DNA of 64,000 bases from Cognaticolwellia aestuarii (GTDB lineage Bacteria; Pseudomonadota; Gammaproteobacteria; Enterobacterales; Alteromonadaceae), in assembly GCF_002000025.1 (NCBI RefSeq), contig NZ_MUZV01000009.1:142007-206006 (forward strand). The letters are read 5' to 3'. This document shows, one piece after another, positions 62,884-64,000 of the stretch. A model generated the notes under the pieces. It was given only the letters and a program-made list of their open reading frames with translations, was not told where the DNA came from and did no database searches. Position numbers and translations under genes: made by a program. The first letter of the stretch is position 1, and each line of letters begins with the position of its first letter.

Positions 62884-63738
62884 ATGGTTTTTATTATGCC
62901 AGATAAACATGATGATGATTCATTGCCAACACGTGGTATTTATCTTTTACCTAATTTATTAACCACAGCGGGTCTGTTTTCAGGTTTTTATGCTGTTGTA
63001 TCATCAATGAATGGCCATTTTATTAGTGCAGCTGTCGCCATTTTTATTGCTATGATATTTGATGGTCTTGATGGACGAGTAGCTCGCATGACCAACACCC
63101 AAAGCGAGTTTGGAGCTGAATATGACAGTATGGCAGATATGGTGTCATTTGGTATCGCCCCAGGGCTAGTTGCCTATAACTGGGCGCTGTCGAGTTTTGG
63201 TAAGTTTGGTTGGTTAGCGGCATTTATTTATGTTGCCTGTGCGGCACTGCGCCTTGCTCGTTTTAATACTCAAGTTGGTGTTGCTGACAAACGCTATTTT
63301 CAGGGCTTAGCCAGCCCAGCTGCAGCAGGCGTTATTGCAAGTCTTATTTGGGTGGGGAGTGAATATCAGATTAATGGTGAAGATTATGGCTTTATCATTG
63401 GGCTTGTAACCATTATTACGGGCTTATTAATGGTCAGTAACTTTAGGTATAACAGTTTTAAAGATGTCGACTGGAAAGGCAAAGTTAATTTTGTCTTTGT
63501 TTTATTGATTGTACTGGTGTTTGTTGTTATTGCCTCAAGCCCTGAAAATATTTTATTACTGATTTTCGGCTTATATGCTTGCTCTGGCCCGTTTACTACT
63601 ATTCGCTCAGTGAAAAAATTGAAATTAGAGCATGTGCTAGGTGATGATCATGATGCAGAGTTTCGTAATGAAGCGTTAAAAAAATCTACCGAAACAGTAA
63701 AAGAAGATAGTGAAGCAGAAGCCAAAGATACAAAATAA
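62884..63738 (+). CDS. pssA: CDP-diacylglycerol-serine O-phosphatidyltransferase PssA
   Basis: Makes phosphatidylserine, the precursor of phosphatidylethanolamine, in the inner membrane. The CDP-alcohol phosphotransferase motif reads DGLDGRVARMTNTQSEFGAE followed by YDSMAD, giving D-G-x2-A-R-x8-G-x3-D-x3-D. Several hydrophobic segments are visible. At 284 residues it is the membrane-integral type II enzyme (as in Bacillus), not the E. coli PLD-type PssA. The C-terminus is charged and disordered (KKSTETVKEDSEAEAKDTK). An ATG at 62896 is an alternative start. Confidence 0.93.
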   Translation: MVFIMPDKHDDDSLPTRGIYLLPNLLTTAGLFSGFYAVVSSMNGHFISAAVAIFIAMIFDGLDGRVARMTNTQSEFGAEYDSMADMVSFGIAPGLVAYNWALSSFGKFGWLAAFIYVACAALRLARFNTQVGVADKRYFQGLASPAAAGVIASLIWVGSEYQINGEDYGFIIGLVTIITGLLMVSNFRYNSFKDVDWKGKVNFVFVLLIVLVFVVIASSPENILLLIFGLYACSGPFTTIRSVKKLKLEHVLGDDHDAEFRNEALKKSTETVKEDSEAEAKDTK

Positions 63739-63934
63739 GATGATGCACTCGTTGTTAATAGGTTCTCAAGCTGATTTGGAGTAAGTAACGTTAAGTATCT
63801 GCTATTGGTATAATAGAGAGCATGGTTAATAAGAGATTTTAGAGTGCTTTTGTACTTATTAGAACGAAAAAAGAACGTTGTGAATGATTAAGCAGCAAAC
63901 AGTCACATTTCTGTAATTTAATTGCAATTAGCGG

Positions 63935-63971
63935 TTGACGCGGGGCGATAAATCTCTAAAATGCGCTCCAC
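63935..63971 (+). promoter_or_regulatory. Probable rRNA-operon P1-type promoter at the window end
   Basis: TTGACG (63935-63940), 16-base spacer and TAAAAT (63957-63962), followed at once by a GC-rich discriminator GCGCTCCAC. An AT-rich stretch resembling an UP element lies just upstream (63901-63930). The GCGC discriminator is typical of stringently controlled rrn promoters. The following sequence (63970-63995) folds as a short hairpin, as in rrn leaders. The 16S gene would begin outside the window. Confidence 0.65.
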
Positions 63972-64000
63972 TTCTTCGGGACAAGTCGAAGAGGCGGTTT

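Overview
This window looks like chromosomal DNA of a marine gammaproteobacterium of the order Alteromonadales, most likely Colwellia, Thalassotalea or a close relative. The sequence is AT-rich throughout. The lol / comEC / msbA / lpxK / kdsB order, the murJ-rpsT-ribF-ileS-lspA-fkpB-ispH block and the bamD-rluD-pgeF-clpB block are all standard gammaproteobacterial synteny. Family assignments rest on protein motifs read by eye, and no database search was possible.

Layout. (1) 0-11.4 kb is an envelope-biogenesis region: the 5' end of an M13 peptidase lipoprotein (minus strand), lolCDE, a DUF2062 membrane protein divergent from comEC, then msbA-lpxK-ycaR-kdsB for lipid A/LPS core supply. (2) 11.4-13.5 kb holds azlC-azlD (amino acid exporter), bracketed by two unrelated, gene-free, MITE-like inverted-repeat elements. 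(3) 13.5-28.7 kb is a mosaic of short transcription units: M18 aminopeptidase, acyltransferase, hpf, arfB, an HxlR regulator overlapping nudC behind a perfect palindrome, a cyclophilin with a GlyGly-CTERM tail, a ThDP-dependent decarboxylase, lepB, an unrecognised secreted protein, a SPOUT methyltransferase, a cold-shock gene with a long leader, zapE, a YggN-like protein, a DTW-domain tRNA-modifying enzyme and a DUF3010 protein. (4) 28.8-38.9 kb is entirely on the minus strand and rich in metallopeptidases (M3, an M16 pair, M49), plus a TlpA-like thioredoxin, a GMC oxidoreductase and rpsT. (5) 39.3-46.9 kb carries murJ, ribF, ileS, lspA, fkpB and ispH. (6) 47.2-55.1 kb is a type IV pilus minor-pilin operon (pilV-pilW-pilX-pilY1-pilE plus a small secreted protein) facing two FimT/GspH-like pseudopilin genes. 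(7) 55.2-63.7 kb has nadE, glnB, bamD, rluD-pgeF, clpB with a heat-shock-type promoter, a DUF4124 protein and pssA. The window stops just after what looks like an rRNA-operon P1 promoter.

Most of the window is ordinary housekeeping DNA. I found no CRISPR array, prophage, intact insertion sequence, tRNA gene or defence island. The less explained material lies between genes: twin perfect palindromes before lolC, the two MITE-like elements around azlCD (one with nested inverted repeats), the HxlR operator, and several hairpins without U-tracts. Among genes, the small pilus-cluster ORF, the sorting tail on the cyclophilin and the 204-residue secreted protein are the best candidates for follow-up.
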